Source of the DNA: Lachnospiraceae bacterium
GTDB lineage: Bacteria > Bacillota > Clostridia > Lachnospirales > Lachnospiraceae
Assembly: GCA_030524525.1 (NCBI GenBank)
Contig: JAUNGI010000023.1
Span: 1-38,369, forward strand
Length of the DNA: 38,369 nt
Reading direction: 5' to 3'
In this document: positions 15,857 through 25,185 of the stretch, in pieces
How positions within the stretch are numbered: position 1 is the stretch's first letter
Layout of the letters: every line of letters starts with the position of its first letter
The notes under the pieces: generated by a model
What the model was told of the DNA's origin: nothing
The model's database searches: none
What the model saw: only the letters and a program-made list of their open reading frames with translations
Translations under genes and position numbers: made by a program

Positions 15857-15867
15857 GGAGAAAAGAA

Positions 15868-15895
15868 AGAGAATGTTTCACGTGAAACATTCTCT
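15868..15895. promoter_or_regulatory. parS: perfect parS site in a 28-bp palindrome
   Basis: The core TGTTTCACGTGAAACA (15874-15889) is an exact match to the B. subtilis parS consensus. Symmetry continues for six more bases on each side (AGAGAA / TTCTCT), giving a perfect 28-bp palindrome. It lies directly after the rsmG stop codon; on the minus strand it is followed by TTCTTTTC, so the same bases may also act as the rsmG terminator. Confidence 0.95.
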
Positions 15896-15901
15896 CTTCT
15901 C

Positions 15902-16654
15902 TCATGCCAACGGACTTTTCAAAGGTTTTCCTCCGCCGCGCGGGTATTTTGCTTTCGTGTTTGTCTGTTTTTGTATCACGGGAAAGCTTCGCTTGTAATC
16001 TGACTGTGGTACCGTAAAGGTAATATTTTTCAATCGCTTCGCACCCAATTCCTTTACCGCTGCTTCTGCCCCCTCGATTTCTTCTCTCGCTTCCTCGGTT
16101 TTATAAGGAAGGAAAATGCCGCCCACTTTCACAAAAGGAAGACACAGCTCCGATAAGGAAGCCAGCTTTGCAACGGCGCGAGAAACGCTCAGATCGTACT
16201 TTTCCCGGTACGCCTCCTTTCGCGCCAGTTCCTCGGCACGTCCGTGAATACAAGATACATGGTCTAATTTTAATTCATCCACAACATCTTGTAGAAAGCA
16301 GATTCTTTTATTCAGCGAATCCAAAAGCGTCAACCTAAGCTGCGGAAAAAGAATTTTGATTGGAATGCCCGGAAAGCCTGCGCCGGTTCCCACATCAATG
16401 ACCTGTGCATCCGGTACCTCCAAAATCGCACGAAGCTCCGGAAGCTCAAGCGCCGCCTTCCAGATGCAAAGACTGTCCAGCCAATGCTTTACGACAACCT
16501 CAGAATACTCGGTAATTGCGGTAAGGTTCATTACGCGATTCTTCTCTATCATCCGCTCATAATATACATGGAACTGTTCGCATTGCCTTGGAGATATCTC
16601 CAGTCCCAGTTCGTCCAGTCCGCGCAGAAAAATATCGTCGCCGATATGCTCCAT
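15902..16654 (-). CDS. rsmG: 16S rRNA (guanine-N7) methyltransferase RsmG (GidB)
   Basis: RsmG transfers a methyl group from S-adenosylmethionine to G527 (E. coli numbering) of 16S rRNA. The 250-residue length is normal. The SAM-binding motif is IDVGTGAGFPGIPI (about residues 91-104), preceded by NLTAI and HWLDSL, both family hallmarks. The C-terminal YPRGGGKPLKSPL matches the usual YPR-x-x-G-x-P-x-x-x-P-L ending. Its ribosome site AGAAAGGAG lies within the last codons of mnmG, so the two are translationally close, as in many bacteria. Loss of this gene gives low-level streptomycin resistance in other species. Confidence 0.97.
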   Translation of the reverse strand: MEHIGDDIFLRGLDELGLEISPRQCEQFHVYYERMIEKNRVMNLTAITEYSEVVVKHWLDSLCIWKAALELPELRAILEVPDAQVIDVGTGAGFPGIPIKILFPQLRLTLLDSLNKRICFLQDVVDELKLDHVSCIHGRAEELARKEAYREKYDLSVSRAVAKLASLSELCLPFVKVGGIFLPYKTEEAREEIEGAEAAVKELGAKRLKNITFTVPQSDYKRSFPVIQKQTNTKAKYPRGGGKPLKSPLA

Positions 16655-16660
16655 GGGGCT

Positions 16661-18568
16661 TCACTCCTTTCTCCTTTGCCGGCTCTCCAAATAGACCAAA
16701 AGAACGCTAATGTCCGCCGGAGACACGCCAGAGATTCGAGAGGCTTGCCCCACGCTTGCCGGGCGAAGCTGCGAGAGCTTCTGTCTCGCTTCCAACCGAA
16801 GGGACGGGATTTCCGCATAGTCGATCGTTTCCGGAATTCGACGGTTTTCCAGCTTTTTGAAATGCGCCACCTGCTGCTCCTGACGTTTCAGATAGCCTTC
16901 GTATTTGATATTGATCTCGACCTGCTCGGTTACGTCCGGGGGAAGCTCGGGACGTTCCGGATCCATCGGCGCAAGCATCTCATAGTTCAGTTCCGGACGA
17001 CGGATCAATTCCTCCAAGCTCGTGCCGGTTCGCAGCTCCTGTGAGTCATGCTCCCGCAAAAAGCGCTGGATTTCCCCGGAGGCGCCGAACAACACGGAAG
17101 CCACACGCCTCTGTTCCTCTTTGATCCGTTTCTTTTTTTCAAGAAGCTTTTCATAGCGCTCCTCCGAGATCAAGCCGACCTCGTAACCGATTTCCGTCAG
17201 ACGCAGGTCGGCATTATCCTGCCGCAGAAGCAGACGATACTCCGCTCGGCTCGTCATCATACGGTAGGGCTCGTGGGTCTCCTTGATGACCAGATCGTCG
17301 ATCAGCACGCCAATATACGCCTGTGAGCGATCCAGAACCAACGCCTCTTTTCCCTGCAGCCTTCTGGCTGCGTTGATGCCGGCAATGATTCCCTGTGCGG
17401 CGGCTTCCTCATAGCCGGAGCTTCCGTTCGCCTGTCCGGCGCTGAAAAACCCGTGGATTTCCTTTGCCTCCAGCGAATGCTTCAGCTGCGTCGGATTGAG
17501 GCAGTCGTACTCGATGGCGTAGGCGTTCCGCACGACGTTGGCATGCTCCATTCCGGGAATCGTGCGGTACATCCGGATCTGCACCTCCTCCGGAAGACTT
17601 GAGGACATTCCGGAAAGATACATTTCATTCGTATAATCCCCCTCCGGTTCAATAAAGATCTGGTGCCGCTCCTTATCGGCAAAACGCACGACCTTGTCCT
17701 CAATGGACGGGCAGTATCGCGGCCCGGTGCCTTGGATCTCTCCCGAAAACAAGGGGGAACGGTGAATATTCTCTCGGATGATCCGGTGCGTATTTTCATT
17801 CGTATAGGCAAGCCAGCAGGACTGCTGCTCGCGGGCAATATCCTCCGCTCGGTTCGTAAAGGAAAACGGAACCAGCTTCGCGTCGCCGAACTGCTCCTCC
17901 ATTTTGCTGAAATCAATGCTTCGCTTGTCGATTCTGGCAGGCGTACCGGTTTTGAAACGATAAAGCTCCAAGCCGGCAGCGCGCAAGGAATCCGAAAGAT
18001 GCGTTGCCCTCGGCAGTCCGTTCGGGCCCGTCTCCTGACTGACCTCTCCGAAAATGCAGCGGGAATTCAGATAAACGCCGGAGCAAAGGATCACGCACTT
18101 TGCCGGATAAACGCCGCCGGAAACAGTCTTTACGCCGGTCACCTGTTTCTTCCCGTCCTCGGAAGGCTCCCACAGAATTTCCGCGACCTCCGCCTGCTTC
18201 AGCGTAAGGTTTTCGGTATTTTCCATGACCTTGCGCATTGCGTTGCTGTATTTCTGCTTGTCCGCCTGCGCCCGCAGCGAATGTACGGCAGGCCCCTTCG
18301 ATTCGTTCAGCATCTTGCTCTGGATAAAGGTTTTATCTATATTTTTCGCCATTTCACCGCCGAGCGCATCCAGCTCACGAACCAGATGCCCCTTGCTCGT
18401 CCCACCGATATTGGGGTTGCAGGGCATCAGCGCGATCGTGTCGGTGCTCACCATAAAAACGATCGTTTTCTGACCGAGGCGGGCGCTTGCAAGCGCCGCT
18501 TCGCATCCGGCGTGACCGGCTCCGATCACGGCAACGTCGTAAGCTTCGTTTATAAATTCCGGTATCAT
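16661..18568 (-). CDS. mnmG: tRNA uridine-5-carboxymethylaminomethyl modification enzyme MnmG (GidA)
   Basis: MnmG is the FAD-dependent subunit that, with MnmE, adds the carboxymethylaminomethyl group to U34 of certain tRNAs. The 635-residue length is standard. The FAD Rossmann motif is [12 protein letters not shown] at residues about 14-25. Other family blocks are PCNPNIGG, the catalytic-cysteine segment ([16 protein letters not shown] region), the second signature [16 protein letters not shown], and the C-terminal GISPADI-like [15 protein letters not shown]. The ATG at 18568 is chosen because GAGGAA sits 3 nt before it; a TTG at 18586 in frame lacks a ribosome site. It sits between mnmE and rsmG in the classic order. 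Confidence 0.97.
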   Translation of the reverse strand: MIPEFINEAYDVAVIGAGHAGCEAALASARLGQKTIVFMVSTDTIALMPCNPNIGGTSKGHLVRELDALGGEMAKNIDKTFIQSKMLNESKGPAVHSLRAQADKQKYSNAMRKVMENTENLTLKQAEVAEILWEPSEDGKKQVTGVKTVSGGVYPAKCVILCSGVYLNSRCIFGEVSQETGPNGLPRATHLSDSLRAAGLELYRFKTGTPARIDKRSIDFSKMEEQFGDAKLVPFSFTNRAEDIAREQQSCWLAYTNENTHRIIRENIHRSPLFSGEIQGTGPRYCPSIEDKVVRFADKERHQIFIEPEGDYTNEMYLSGMSSSLPEEVQIRMYRTIPGMEHANVVRNAYAIEYDCLNPTQLKHSLEAKEIHGFFSAGQANGSSGYEEAAAQGIIAGINAARRLQGKEALVLDRSQAYIGVLIDDLVIKETHEPYRMMTSRAEYRLLLRQDNADLRLTEIGYEVGLISEERYEKLLEKKKRIKEEQRRVASVLFGASGEIQRFLREHDSQELRTGTSLEELIRRPELNYEMLAPMDPERPELPPDVTEQVEINIKYEGYLKRQEQQVAHFKKLENRRIPETIDYAEIPSLRLEARQKLSQLRPASVGQASRISGVSPADISVLLVYLESRQRRKE

Positions 18569-18630
18569 CGTTTCCTCACATTTCAAAGGGTATTTTCCGT
18601 CTGCCTTTCGTTTTGCCGAAAAGAATTTTT

Positions 18631-20037
18631 CTATTTCCCCATGCAGAATTTTTTGAAAATATTATTGACCAGATCCTCGTCCATTTCTTCCCCTATGATA
18701 TATCCCAGCTCCTGATATGAGTGCAGCAGATCAATGGAGAAAAAGTCCTCCGGCATTCCGGCGGCGATGGACCGCTCTACCTCCCGCAGACTTCCCGCTG
18801 CATTTTGCAGCGCCTCCCGGTGCCGCTCCGCAGTAATGAAAATCTCGTCGTTTTCCGCAAGCTCGCCCTGAAAAAACATGTCCTTGATCTTCTGCTCTAT
18901 TTTCCGACAATCCTCCGGCGCCTTTACCGAAACCGACAAAAAGCTCGCGTCGCAGACCGCCGGCTTTAGGCGATCCCGAAGCTCGTCCTCGGTAATCCGC
19001 GCCTCCAGATCGGACTTGTTCAGAAGAGCCAATACTTTCTTCCCCTGCAGCAGCGGAACGATCTGCTCGTCGTTTTCATCCCACGGGACGGAGGCGTCCG
19101 CCACATATAAGATCAGATCGGCTTCCGACGCCTCTTTTTTTGCAAGGGATATCCCGATCCTTTCCACGGCGTCATCGGAGCTGCGGATCCCCGCCGTATC
19201 GACGACCTGCAAGGAGATCTCGCCCAGCGATATCTCCTCGGTCAAGGTGTCGCGCGTTGTTCCGGCAATATCGGTTACGATCGCCCGCTCCGCGCCCACA
19301 AAGGCGTTCATCAGCGAGCTCTTTCCCACGTTGGGCTTGCCCAAGATCACGGTGCGGATTCCCTGCGAAAGGTATCTGCCGTGCTCCGCCGACGCAAGCA
19401 GCCTCTGGATTTCCTGTAAATTTTCCTGATTTTCTTTTTCCAGCTTCTCGGCAAAGCCTTCGATTTCGATATGCTCGGGATCGTCAAGCGCCGCCTCGAT
19501 AAAGGAGACCTCGTCCAGAATCCGATCCCGCAGCTCCTTCACCTTATGGAGAACCGAGCCCCGAAGCTGCTTTACCGAATTTTTCAGCGCCAGCCTGTTC
19601 TTTGCCTGAATCACATCGGCGACTGCCTCCGCCTGCGAAAGGTCAATACGCCCGTTGAGAAATGCCCGCTTGGAAAATTCTCCCGGCTCGGCAAGCCGGG
19701 CTCCCGCCGCAAGCACAGCTTGAAGCACCCTCCTTGTAACGAACGCACCGCCGTGGCACTGGACCTCGACGGTGTCCTCGGCAGTAAAGCTTCTGGGCGC
19801 GCGCATGATCAAAAGCAGCACCTCGTCGATCGGCTCGTCGTCCTGCACCACATACCCGTAGTGTATCGTATGGGACGCCGTCCGTTCCATCGGAAGCTCG
19901 GAAAATCCGTCCCGCTTTTTTTGCCGAAATACCTTTTGCCCGACGCCCAGCGCTTCCGGGCCGCTGATGCGGATCACGCTCACGCCGGAGCTTGTCATGC
20001 CGGAGGCGATTGCCGCAATCGTATCGGTGTCCTTCAT
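18631..20037 (-). CDS. mnmE: tRNA modification GTPase MnmE (TrmE)
   Basis: The potassium-activated GTPase partner of MnmG. The 468 residues include the N-terminal folate-binding dimerisation domain (1 to about 120), a helical domain, and an inserted G domain with GKPNVGKSS (233-241), the T-rich switch GTTRDT (259-264), DTAG and NKSD. The universal C-terminal FCMGK, with the catalytic cysteine, is present. AGGAGG lies 6 nt before the ATG. A 62-nt gap separates it from mnmG, so the mnmE-mnmG-rsmG trio is likely one operon. Upstream lies repeat copy D and then the khpB-operon terminator. Confidence 0.98.
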   Translation of the reverse strand: MKDTDTIAAIASGMTSSGVSVIRISGPEALGVGQKVFRQKKRDGFSELPMERTASHTIHYGYVVQDDEPIDEVLLLIMRAPRSFTAEDTVEVQCHGGAFVTRRVLQAVLAAGARLAEPGEFSKRAFLNGRIDLSQAEAVADVIQAKNRLALKNSVKQLRGSVLHKVKELRDRILDEVSFIEAALDDPEHIEIEGFAEKLEKENQENLQEIQRLLASAEHGRYLSQGIRTVILGKPNVGKSSLMNAFVGAERAIVTDIAGTTRDTLTEEISLGEISLQVVDTAGIRSSDDAVERIGISLAKKEASEADLILYVADASVPWDENDEQIVPLLQGKKVLALLNKSDLEARITEDELRDRLKPAVCDASFLSVSVKAPEDCRKIEQKIKDMFFQGELAENDEIFITAERHREALQNAAGSLREVERSIAAGMPEDFFSIDLLHSYQELGYIIGEEMDEDLVNNIFKKFCMGK

Positions 20038-20193
20038 GGGAAACCTCCTGTAAGAAATGGAAATGTCTGCTTGTACAAACTTAAGTGTAACTCAACTGCT
20101 CCCTGCTCTGCATCCCGCTGCCGCCCCGCACCTGCGATCTATGTTTCCGGGTTATCTGCCCGTTCAACACCTTTTATAATAAAAACATTGTTT

Positions 20194-20303
20194 TGCGAAA
20201 TTTTTCGTCTGCGGCGGGTCGCTCTAGCAACACAATTCCCCTCCGCCGCAGTGCGATCCCCGCGGAGCGTTTTTTGTTTCATAGGACGCTCTTTCCTATG
20301 AAA
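20194..20303 (+). repeat. dispersed intergenic repeat, copy D
   Basis: This near-full copy (110 bp) lies between mnmE and khpB. It aligns with the 124-bp units at 7591-7920 from GCGAGATTCTCCGCCTGCGGCGG through CTCCGCCGC, GTGCGATCC and GCGGAGCGTTTTTTG, and ends in the dyad TTTCATAGGA / TCCTATGAAA. Confidence 0.85.
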
Positions 20304-20338
20304 TAAAAAGGGAACCGGCGGTTTTCCGCGGTTCCCTT
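20304..20338 (-). terminator. terminator after khpB
   Basis: Minus strand: AAGGGAACCGCGG and CCGCCGGTTCCCTT pair around an AAAA loop and run into TTTTTATTT. It begins about 7 nt past the khpB stop and ends the rpmH-rnpA-yidD-yidC-khpB operon. Confidence 0.9.
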
Positions 20339-20344
20339 CTGAAA

Positions 20345-21313
20345 TCATTCCGTTTTTGCTGCTTCCGCCGCTTTCTCTGCTGCCTTTGCTTCCTTGTATG
20401 CAGCATAATCCTTCATATAATCAGGAACAATCTTTTCACCGTTCTCATCCGTATTGGGCTTGTTGTCATAGGGCTTACGATAGCCTCCGTTACCGCGGCC
20501 GTTGCGGTAGCGATTGTTATTGCCGCCGTAACGATTATTATTCCCATAACGGTTATTGCCGTAACGGCTGTTACCGTATCCGCGACCGTAACGTCTGTCC
20601 TCGTAGGTGACTCCCTTCTTCATGCTGACGATCACCTTCCGGTAGGGTTCCTCCCCCTCACTGTGGGTTTCCACATAGCGATCGTTCTGCAAAGCAGCGT
20701 GAATGATCCTTCTTTCGTAAGGATTCATCGGCTCCAAAGCAACGCTCCGATGCGTTTTCTTTACCTTCATGGCGATATTCTTCGCCAAATTCTCCAAGGT
20801 CTCTTTTCTGCGCTCACGATAATTTTCCGTATCGAGCTTGATCTTATAATACTTCCCGCAGACACGGTTTACTACCAGACTTGTCAAATATTGAAGCGCG
20901 TCCAGCGTCTGCCCCCGCTTTCCGATCAGAGTTCCCATTTCCTCGCCCTCAATGTCGATAAAAATGGTCTCCTCGTCTTCCTTGATCTCCGCAGAGATAT
21001 CCGCCTGCAGCTCCATCTGCTTCAATACCTGATAAATAAATTCAACCGCCGTGTCGGACGGGCTGTCCGGATTGTAATTCAGGGAAATTTCAGAGGTCTC
21101 CTTCGGCTCCTCAGACGCTTCCGCAGCTTCCTCCGTCGGCTCTTCCTCCGGAATGCTCACACGGATCTTTGAGCTCTTGAACAATCCGAGAAAGCCGCCC
21201 TTCTCGTTTTCCAATACCTCATAGGAAAGCGCTTCTTCCGTAATCCCTAATTCCTTACAGGCAGCTTCCTTAGCTTCTTCTACTGTTTTGCCTGTGAATT
21301 CTCTATAGTCCAT
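20345..21313 (-). CDS. khpB: RNA-binding protein KhpB (Jag/EloR) with a low-complexity tail
   Basis: KhpB binds RNA together with KhpA and affects cell elongation and division in Gram-positive relatives. The 322-residue protein has the Jag_N domain (1 to about 52), an acidic linker (55-75), a KH domain (about 85-160, with IGKRGQTLDALQ at 130-141) and an R3H domain (about 165-232, with ERRIIHAAL). Residues 240-290 are a striking Arg/Gly/Asn/Tyr-rich stretch with repeats of the RYGNN type, followed by a charged Ala/Lys/Glu tail. Jag proteins usually end soon after R3H, so this tail is extra. The gene directly follows yidC (4 nt apart, ribosome site inside yidC), the typical pairing. Confidence 0.94.
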   Translation of the reverse strand: MDYREFTGKTVEEAKEAACKELGITEEALSYEVLENEKGGFLGLFKSSKIRVSIPEEEPTEEAAEASEEPKETSEISLNYNPDSPSDTAVEFIYQVLKQMELQADISAEIKEDEETIFIDIEGEEMGTLIGKRGQTLDALQYLTSLVVNRVCGKYYKIKLDTENYRERRKETLENLAKNIAMKVKKTHRSVALEPMNPYERRIIHAALQNDRYVETHSEGEEPYRKVIVSMKKGVTYEDRRYGRGYGNSRYGNNRYGNNNRYGGNNNRYRNGRGNGGYRKPYDNKPNTDENGEKIVPDYMKDYAAYKEAKAAEKAAEAAKTE

Positions 21314-21316
21314 TTC

Positions 21317-22651
21317 CTACTTCTCCTTATTTCTTTCCTTCAAAATGTTCGCAATGGAACTGATGCTTCCCTTTTCGGCATTAACCGCTTCGTCCCTTGC
21401 CTCCTGAGAAATGACGGGCGCCTTTGTTTTAATTTCGGACGTCTTCATATTGGAGATCGCCTTTGTAGACGACTTTGCAATGTTGGATGTGGTATTGCCG
21501 TTTGCAACAACGCCCATTTTCTCGTACTTTTCACGCTGCTTCTTTGCATTTTCCTCGATCATATCGTCAATGTCGATCTTATTCAGATGATGATTGATCG
21601 CCAGCTGCTGCACGATCGTAACGACACTGTTGGCTACCCAGTAAATACCGACGCCGATCGGAAGCATAACGCAGATCACGCCGGACATAATGGGCATAAC
21701 CGTATTCATCGTCTTCATGCTGCCGCCCATCGGGTCGTCGTTCTTTTGCGAATCCTTGCTCTTATTGACCGACATGCTGATCTGTCCCTGCAAAAATTGC
21801 AGCAGCGCGGCCAAGATCGGAAGCAGGATCGCCGGAAAATGGAAGCCCGGACTGTCCAAAATGTTAAACTTTCCGAACAGCGAATTGATGCCCAAGATCT
21901 CGTCGATATTGTCGGACTGCTTGTCCATGATCTGTGCATATTCCGGCGTGCTCACCATCGCGTTCCAGTTCTTATATTCCTCGTCCGGATTGTCGTCCTT
22001 GTCGAGAATCTGCTCTCCGTCCCGGAAAGCCTGCCATGTTTCGGTATTGAACACCGAAAGGATGTCAATGACGCGATCGGTGTCGTTTTCCGCCTTGCTT
22101 GCCTTCGTACGCGGCGTTACGCCCTGTTTCTTATAGAATTCCTCCAAGGCGTCCATGTAATCGAAATCCTCTGTGCTGTCGTACTCGTTGATGATCGCGT
22201 CGGACACGCTTTTATACATAGCGTTCACATCGTCTACATATGCCGGTACCGCATAAATGACTCGGTACAGGGCAAAGAGGATCGGCAGAGTGATCAAGAG
22301 CGGAAGGCAGCCTCCAAAGGGACTGGAGCCGTATTTCCGATAGATGTCCTGCTGCTCCTGCTGCATTTTTGCCATAACGGCCTGATTTCTCCGGTCCGCA
22401 TTGGCATACTTCTTTTGCAGCGCCTGCAGCTCCGGATTCATCTTTGCCGAAACCTTTGAAAATTTCTGCTGCTTTATGGTCAGCGGAAGCATCAGCATCT
22501 TTACGACGATCGTAAAGATAACGATGCACAACGCGATATTTGCAAAGCCCACCAAGGAACAAAGCTTATAGATCGCGCTGAGAATCTCCCCCATTACCCA
22601 AGCGAACGGCTTTAAGATACCCCCGACCTGTGTCAAAAAGATAAAGTCCAT
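21317..22651 (-). CDS. yidC: membrane protein insertase YidC (Oxa1 family), enlarged
   Basis: YidC inserts and folds membrane proteins, alone or with Sec. Helices lie at about residues 10-60, with the cytoplasmic hairpin region after LPLTIKQQKF, at about 118-140, and in the C-terminal part (about 275-295 and 330-365). The hydrophilic-groove arginine position looks like Lys (IVVKMLMLP). At 444 residues it is far longer than the usual Gram-positive 250-290. The excess is an insertion of about 120 acidic residues between the second and third core helices, on the outer side, plus a long charged C-terminal tail (about 375-444). No lipobox is seen at the N-terminus, unlike B. subtilis SpoIIIJ. AAGGAGG precedes the ATG. 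It lies between yidD and khpB, as expected. Confidence 0.95.
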   Translation of the reverse strand: MDFIFLTQVGGILKPFAWVMGEILSAIYKLCSLVGFANIALCIVIFTIVVKMLMLPLTIKQQKFSKVSAKMNPELQALQKKYANADRRNQAVMAKMQQEQQDIYRKYGSSPFGGCLPLLITLPILFALYRVIYAVPAYVDDVNAMYKSVSDAIINEYDSTEDFDYMDALEEFYKKQGVTPRTKASKAENDTDRVIDILSVFNTETWQAFRDGEQILDKDDNPDEEYKNWNAMVSTPEYAQIMDKQSDNIDEILGINSLFGKFNILDSPGFHFPAILLPILAALLQFLQGQISMSVNKSKDSQKNDDPMGGSMKTMNTVMPIMSGVICVMLPIGVGIYWVANSVVTIVQQLAINHHLNKIDIDDMIEENAKKQREKYEKMGVVANGNTTSNIAKSSTKAISNMKTSEIKTKAPVISQEARDEAVNAEKGSISSIANILKERNKEK

Positions 22652-22666
22652 GAAATTCCTCCTTCA

Positions 22667-22882
22667 TTACGGTACGGGGTCGATGCCGCCCTTTGCAAAC
22701 GGATTGCACCTCAAAATTCTCTTAATCGCCAGAAAACTTCCTTTCCATGCACCGTATTTTTCCAACGCTTCAATTGCATATTGGGAACAGGTGGGCTGAT
22801 AAATACAGCATGATCTTCCCTTCAAGCCGGAAAGATATTTTTGATAAAAACGGACGCATCTAATTAAAACTCGTTTCATCAT
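22667..22882 (-). CDS. yidD: membrane protein insertion efficiency factor YidD
   Basis: A 71-residue protein with the family core: [11 protein letters not shown], then the three-cysteine block [16 protein letters not shown], then [18 protein letters not shown]. It is thought to help YidC-dependent insertion at the membrane. It overlaps the end of rnpA by 23 nt and ends 15 nt before yidC, the standard order, so it is translated from within the same operon. Two adjacent ATGs are possible starts; GGGGAA precedes the first. Confidence 0.96.
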   Translation of the reverse strand: MMKRVLIRCVRFYQKYLSGLKGRSCCIYQPTCSQYAIEALEKYGAWKGSFLAIKRILRCNPFAKGGIDPVP

Positions 22883-23249
22883 TTCCCCGTTCGGAAACCG
22901 CCGTTTCCTTCTTCAAGATAATCCGGTGCAGGCTTGCCAAATGCAGGATCGCACTTGTGATCTCGGCCTGTCCTTTTCCTTTCGCTGTTCCGCGCGCAAT
23001 TACGATGATGTCCAGCCCTGTGCTGAATCGGTCACCGTGCAGACGTAAGCCTTCTCTGATCAGACGGGTTATCCGGTGCCTGACGACACTGTTTCCGACC
23101 TTTTTGCTTACGCTGATCCCTATTCTGTTGTAATTCAAACCGTTGCCATATACGTACATCACAAGGTAACGGTTGGCAAACGAGCGTCCATTCTGATAAA
23201 CGCTGCCAAATTCCTGTTTGTTTTTTAGAGTGGGCAATGGATGCTTCAC
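22860..23249 (-). CDS. rnpA: ribonuclease P protein component
   Basis: The protein subunit of RNase P, which matures tRNA 5' ends with the RnpB RNA. The 129 residues contain the family signature [21 protein letters not shown] and begin [13 protein letters not shown]. The start is GTG at 23249 with GAGGGAG upstream. The C-terminal part is a little longer than the minimal family and overlaps yidD by 23 nt. It follows rpmH, the universal order. Confidence 0.96.
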   Translation of the reverse strand: MKHPLPTLKNKQEFGSVYQNGRSFANRYLVMYVYGNGLNYNRIGISVSKKVGNSVVRHRITRLIREGLRLHGDRFSTGLDIIVIARGTAKGKGQAEITSAILHLASLHRIILKKETAVSERGNDETSFN

Positions 23250-23315
23250 GGCAGCTCCCTCTCTTAAATCAATTTTTCTTTCCTAAAAAAGGAAAAAGGT
23301 CACACTAAATGCGAC

Positions 23316-23450
23316 CTAAGCAGAAATCTTATGTCTTCCCTTTGCTCTTCTGGCAGACAGAACCTTTCTTCCGCTTGCTGTCAGCATTCTCTGACGGAAG
23401 CCATGTACTCGTGCATGACTCTTTTTCTTCGGCTGGAAAGTCATCTTCAT
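23316..23450 (-). CDS. rpmH: ribosomal protein L34
   Basis: The minus strand encodes a basic 44-residue protein: [19 protein letters not shown], then [20 protein letters not shown], then HKISA. This is the complete L34 signature. AAGGAGGTG lies 7 nt before the ATG. It is the first gene of the rpmH-rnpA-yidD-yidC-khpB operon, has a strong promoter at 23502-23530, and is divergent from dnaA. Confidence 0.98.
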   Translation of the reverse strand: MKMTFQPKKKSHARVHGFRQRMLTASGRKVLSARRAKGRHKISA

Positions 23451-23501
23451 AGTTTAAGCACCTCCTTCATGTTTTTTTCATTCGAAAAAACTGCATTTTC
23501 T

Positions 23502-23530
23502 ATTATAGTGACCTGTCGTCCCGCCGTCAA
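23502..23530 (-). promoter_or_regulatory. rpmH operon promoter
   Basis: Minus strand: TTGACG (23525-23530), 17-nt spacer, consensus TATAAT (23502-23507), about 50 nt before the rpmH ATG. Confidence 0.9.
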
Positions 23531-23569
23531 GCATTTTTTTTCTTACAGAAACCCAAAAAAAGTTCATGT

Positions 23570-23644
23570 TGTGGATATTTTTCTCCCATTTTTGTGGATA
23601 ACTTAAAGAAATGCTGATTTTACCTGCATTTTCTTTGTGGATAA
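23570..23644 (-). promoter_or_regulatory. oriC: upstream DnaA-box cluster (part of bipartite oriC)
   Basis: Three DnaA boxes in the same orientation: TGTGGATAT (23570-23578), TGTGGATAA (23593-23601) and TGTGGATAA (23636-23644). The latter two are perfect complements of TTATCCACA. They lie between the rpmH and dnaA promoters and likely serve both origin function and DnaA autoregulation. Confidence 0.88.
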
Positions 23645-23734
23645 GCTGTTAATTTTCAATTTCTATCTCGATTTTCGGCGGAAATATCAAGTCTTCTTTC
23701 CTTATTATAAGTCGGCGGAAACCGAGAAAAAAGA

Positions 23735-23763
23735 TTGAAAATTCATTGATTTTCTGGTATACT
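23735..23763 (+). promoter_or_regulatory. dnaA promoter
   Basis: TTGAAA (23735-23740), 17-nt spacer, TATACT (23758-23763), about 60 nt before the dnaA ATG and downstream of the three DnaA boxes. Confidence 0.85.
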
Positions 23764-23823
23764 TAAATTGCTGTTTTAGCGTTTTCTCGCTTTTTATTAC
23801 TCTTTTGATTTTTGGAGGCCGCC

Positions 23824-25185
23824 ATGTATACGAAACAGATGATCGAGGAAAGATGGGGAGAGATACTGGAATTTATCCGTACACAGTTTGATATCTCTGA
23901 TGTTTCCTTCCGTACTTGGATCTCTCCTTTGAAGATATACGATAAAGAGGACAATATCCTGACGATCATTGTGGACGATACGATCATCAACAGCAACAAC
24001 CTCGGTTTCATCCGAAACCGTTACAGTACCTATATAAAAACCGCCATTGCGGAAATCATTAACGAGGATTATGAGCTCAATTTCGTTCTTCGTACCCAGA
24101 TCAAAAAAATGGAGGACGAAAAAAGAAAGGTTATGAAAGCCTCCGCTCCCGCCAGAGCGCGTTTTCTGAATCCTCAGTATACGTTCGACACCTTTGTTGT
24201 GGGCGACAACAACAATACCGCCCACGCCGCGGCACTGGCGGTTGCGGAGCAGCCCGGTGAAGTATTCAACCCTCTGTACATTTACGGCGGCGCCGGTCTC
24301 GGCAAGACACACTTGATGTATGCCATCGCCAACTACATTTTGGAAAACGATTCTTCCAAGAAGGTTCTTTACGTTACAAGCGAAACCTTTACGAACGATC
24401 TGATCAAAGCCATTCAGTCGGGCAGCACGGCTTCGGAAGAATTCCGAGAAAAGTATCGCAGCAACGACGTTTTTTTGATCGACGATATTCAGTTCCTTAT
24501 AAATAAAGAAAGAACGCAGGAGGAATTCTTCCATACGTTCAACGAAATGAAGGATTCCGGCAGACAGGTCATTATTTCCTCGGATAAACAGCCGCGCGAG
24601 CTGCAGATCCTGGACGAACGTCTGCGCTCCCGCTTTGAGTGGGGATTGACCGTAGACATACAGGCTCCTGCCTTTGAAACACGAATGGCGATCCTGCGCA
24701 AAAAACAGGAAATGAACCATTTGATCATTCAGGACGATATTCTGAATTATATCGCCACAAATATCAAATCCAATATTCGCGAGCTGGAGGGCGCGCTGAC
24801 CAAAGTCGTCGCTCTGAGCCGCCTGCAAAAAAAGGAAATCACGCTTGCCCTTGCGCAGGAAGCCCTGAAAGACATCATCTCTCCGGATTCCAAAAAGACG
24901 GTGACCTTGGAGCTGATTTTGGACGTGGTGGCGGAGCATTTCAATATCACCTCCGCTCAGATCGTTTCCGCAAACAAAAGCCGGAACATCGCCTATCCGA
25001 GACAGATCGCGATGTATCTGTGCCGGGAGCTGACTCCGCTCTCCTTTGACGAGATCGGACGCTCCATCGGAAAACGCGATCATTCCACCGTCCATTACGC
25101 GTACAACAAGGTGGCGGCGGACTATCAGGCGGACGATTCGATCCACAACACGATCGACGTTCTTAAAAATAAGATCAATCCCTGA
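23824..25185 (+). CDS. dnaA: chromosomal replication initiator DnaA
   Basis: DnaA is the AAA+ ATPase that binds DnaA boxes and melts the origin. The 453 residues have all four domains: the N-terminal helicase-loading domain (1 to about 85), a short linker, the AAA+ domain with Walker A GGAGLGKTH (155-163) and Walker B FLIDDIQ, and the C-terminal DNA-binding domain with the signature FDEIGRSIGKRDHSTVHYAY. The ATG at 23824 is preferred over an in-frame TTG at 23812, because TTGGAGG itself forms the ribosome site (5-nt spacing). The gene is divergent from rpmH and flanked on both sides by DnaA-box clusters. Confidence 0.99.
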   Translation: MYTKQMIEERWGEILEFIRTQFDISDVSFRTWISPLKIYDKEDNILTIIVDDTIINSNNLGFIRNRYSTYIKTAIAEIINEDYELNFVLRTQIKKMEDEKRKVMKASAPARARFLNPQYTFDTFVVGDNNNTAHAAALAVAEQPGEVFNPLYIYGGAGLGKTHLMYAIANYILENDSSKKVLYVTSETFTNDLIKAIQSGSTASEEFREKYRSNDVFLIDDIQFLINKERTQEEFFHTFNEMKDSGRQVIISSDKQPRELQILDERLRSRFEWGLTVDIQAPAFETRMAILRKKQEMNHLIIQDDILNYIATNIKSNIRELEGALTKVVALSRLQKKEITLALAQEALKDIISPDSKKTVTLELILDVVAEHFNITSAQIVSANKSRNIAYPRQIAMYLCRELTPLSFDEIGRSIGKRDHSTVHYAYNKVAADYQADDSIHNTIDVLKNKINP

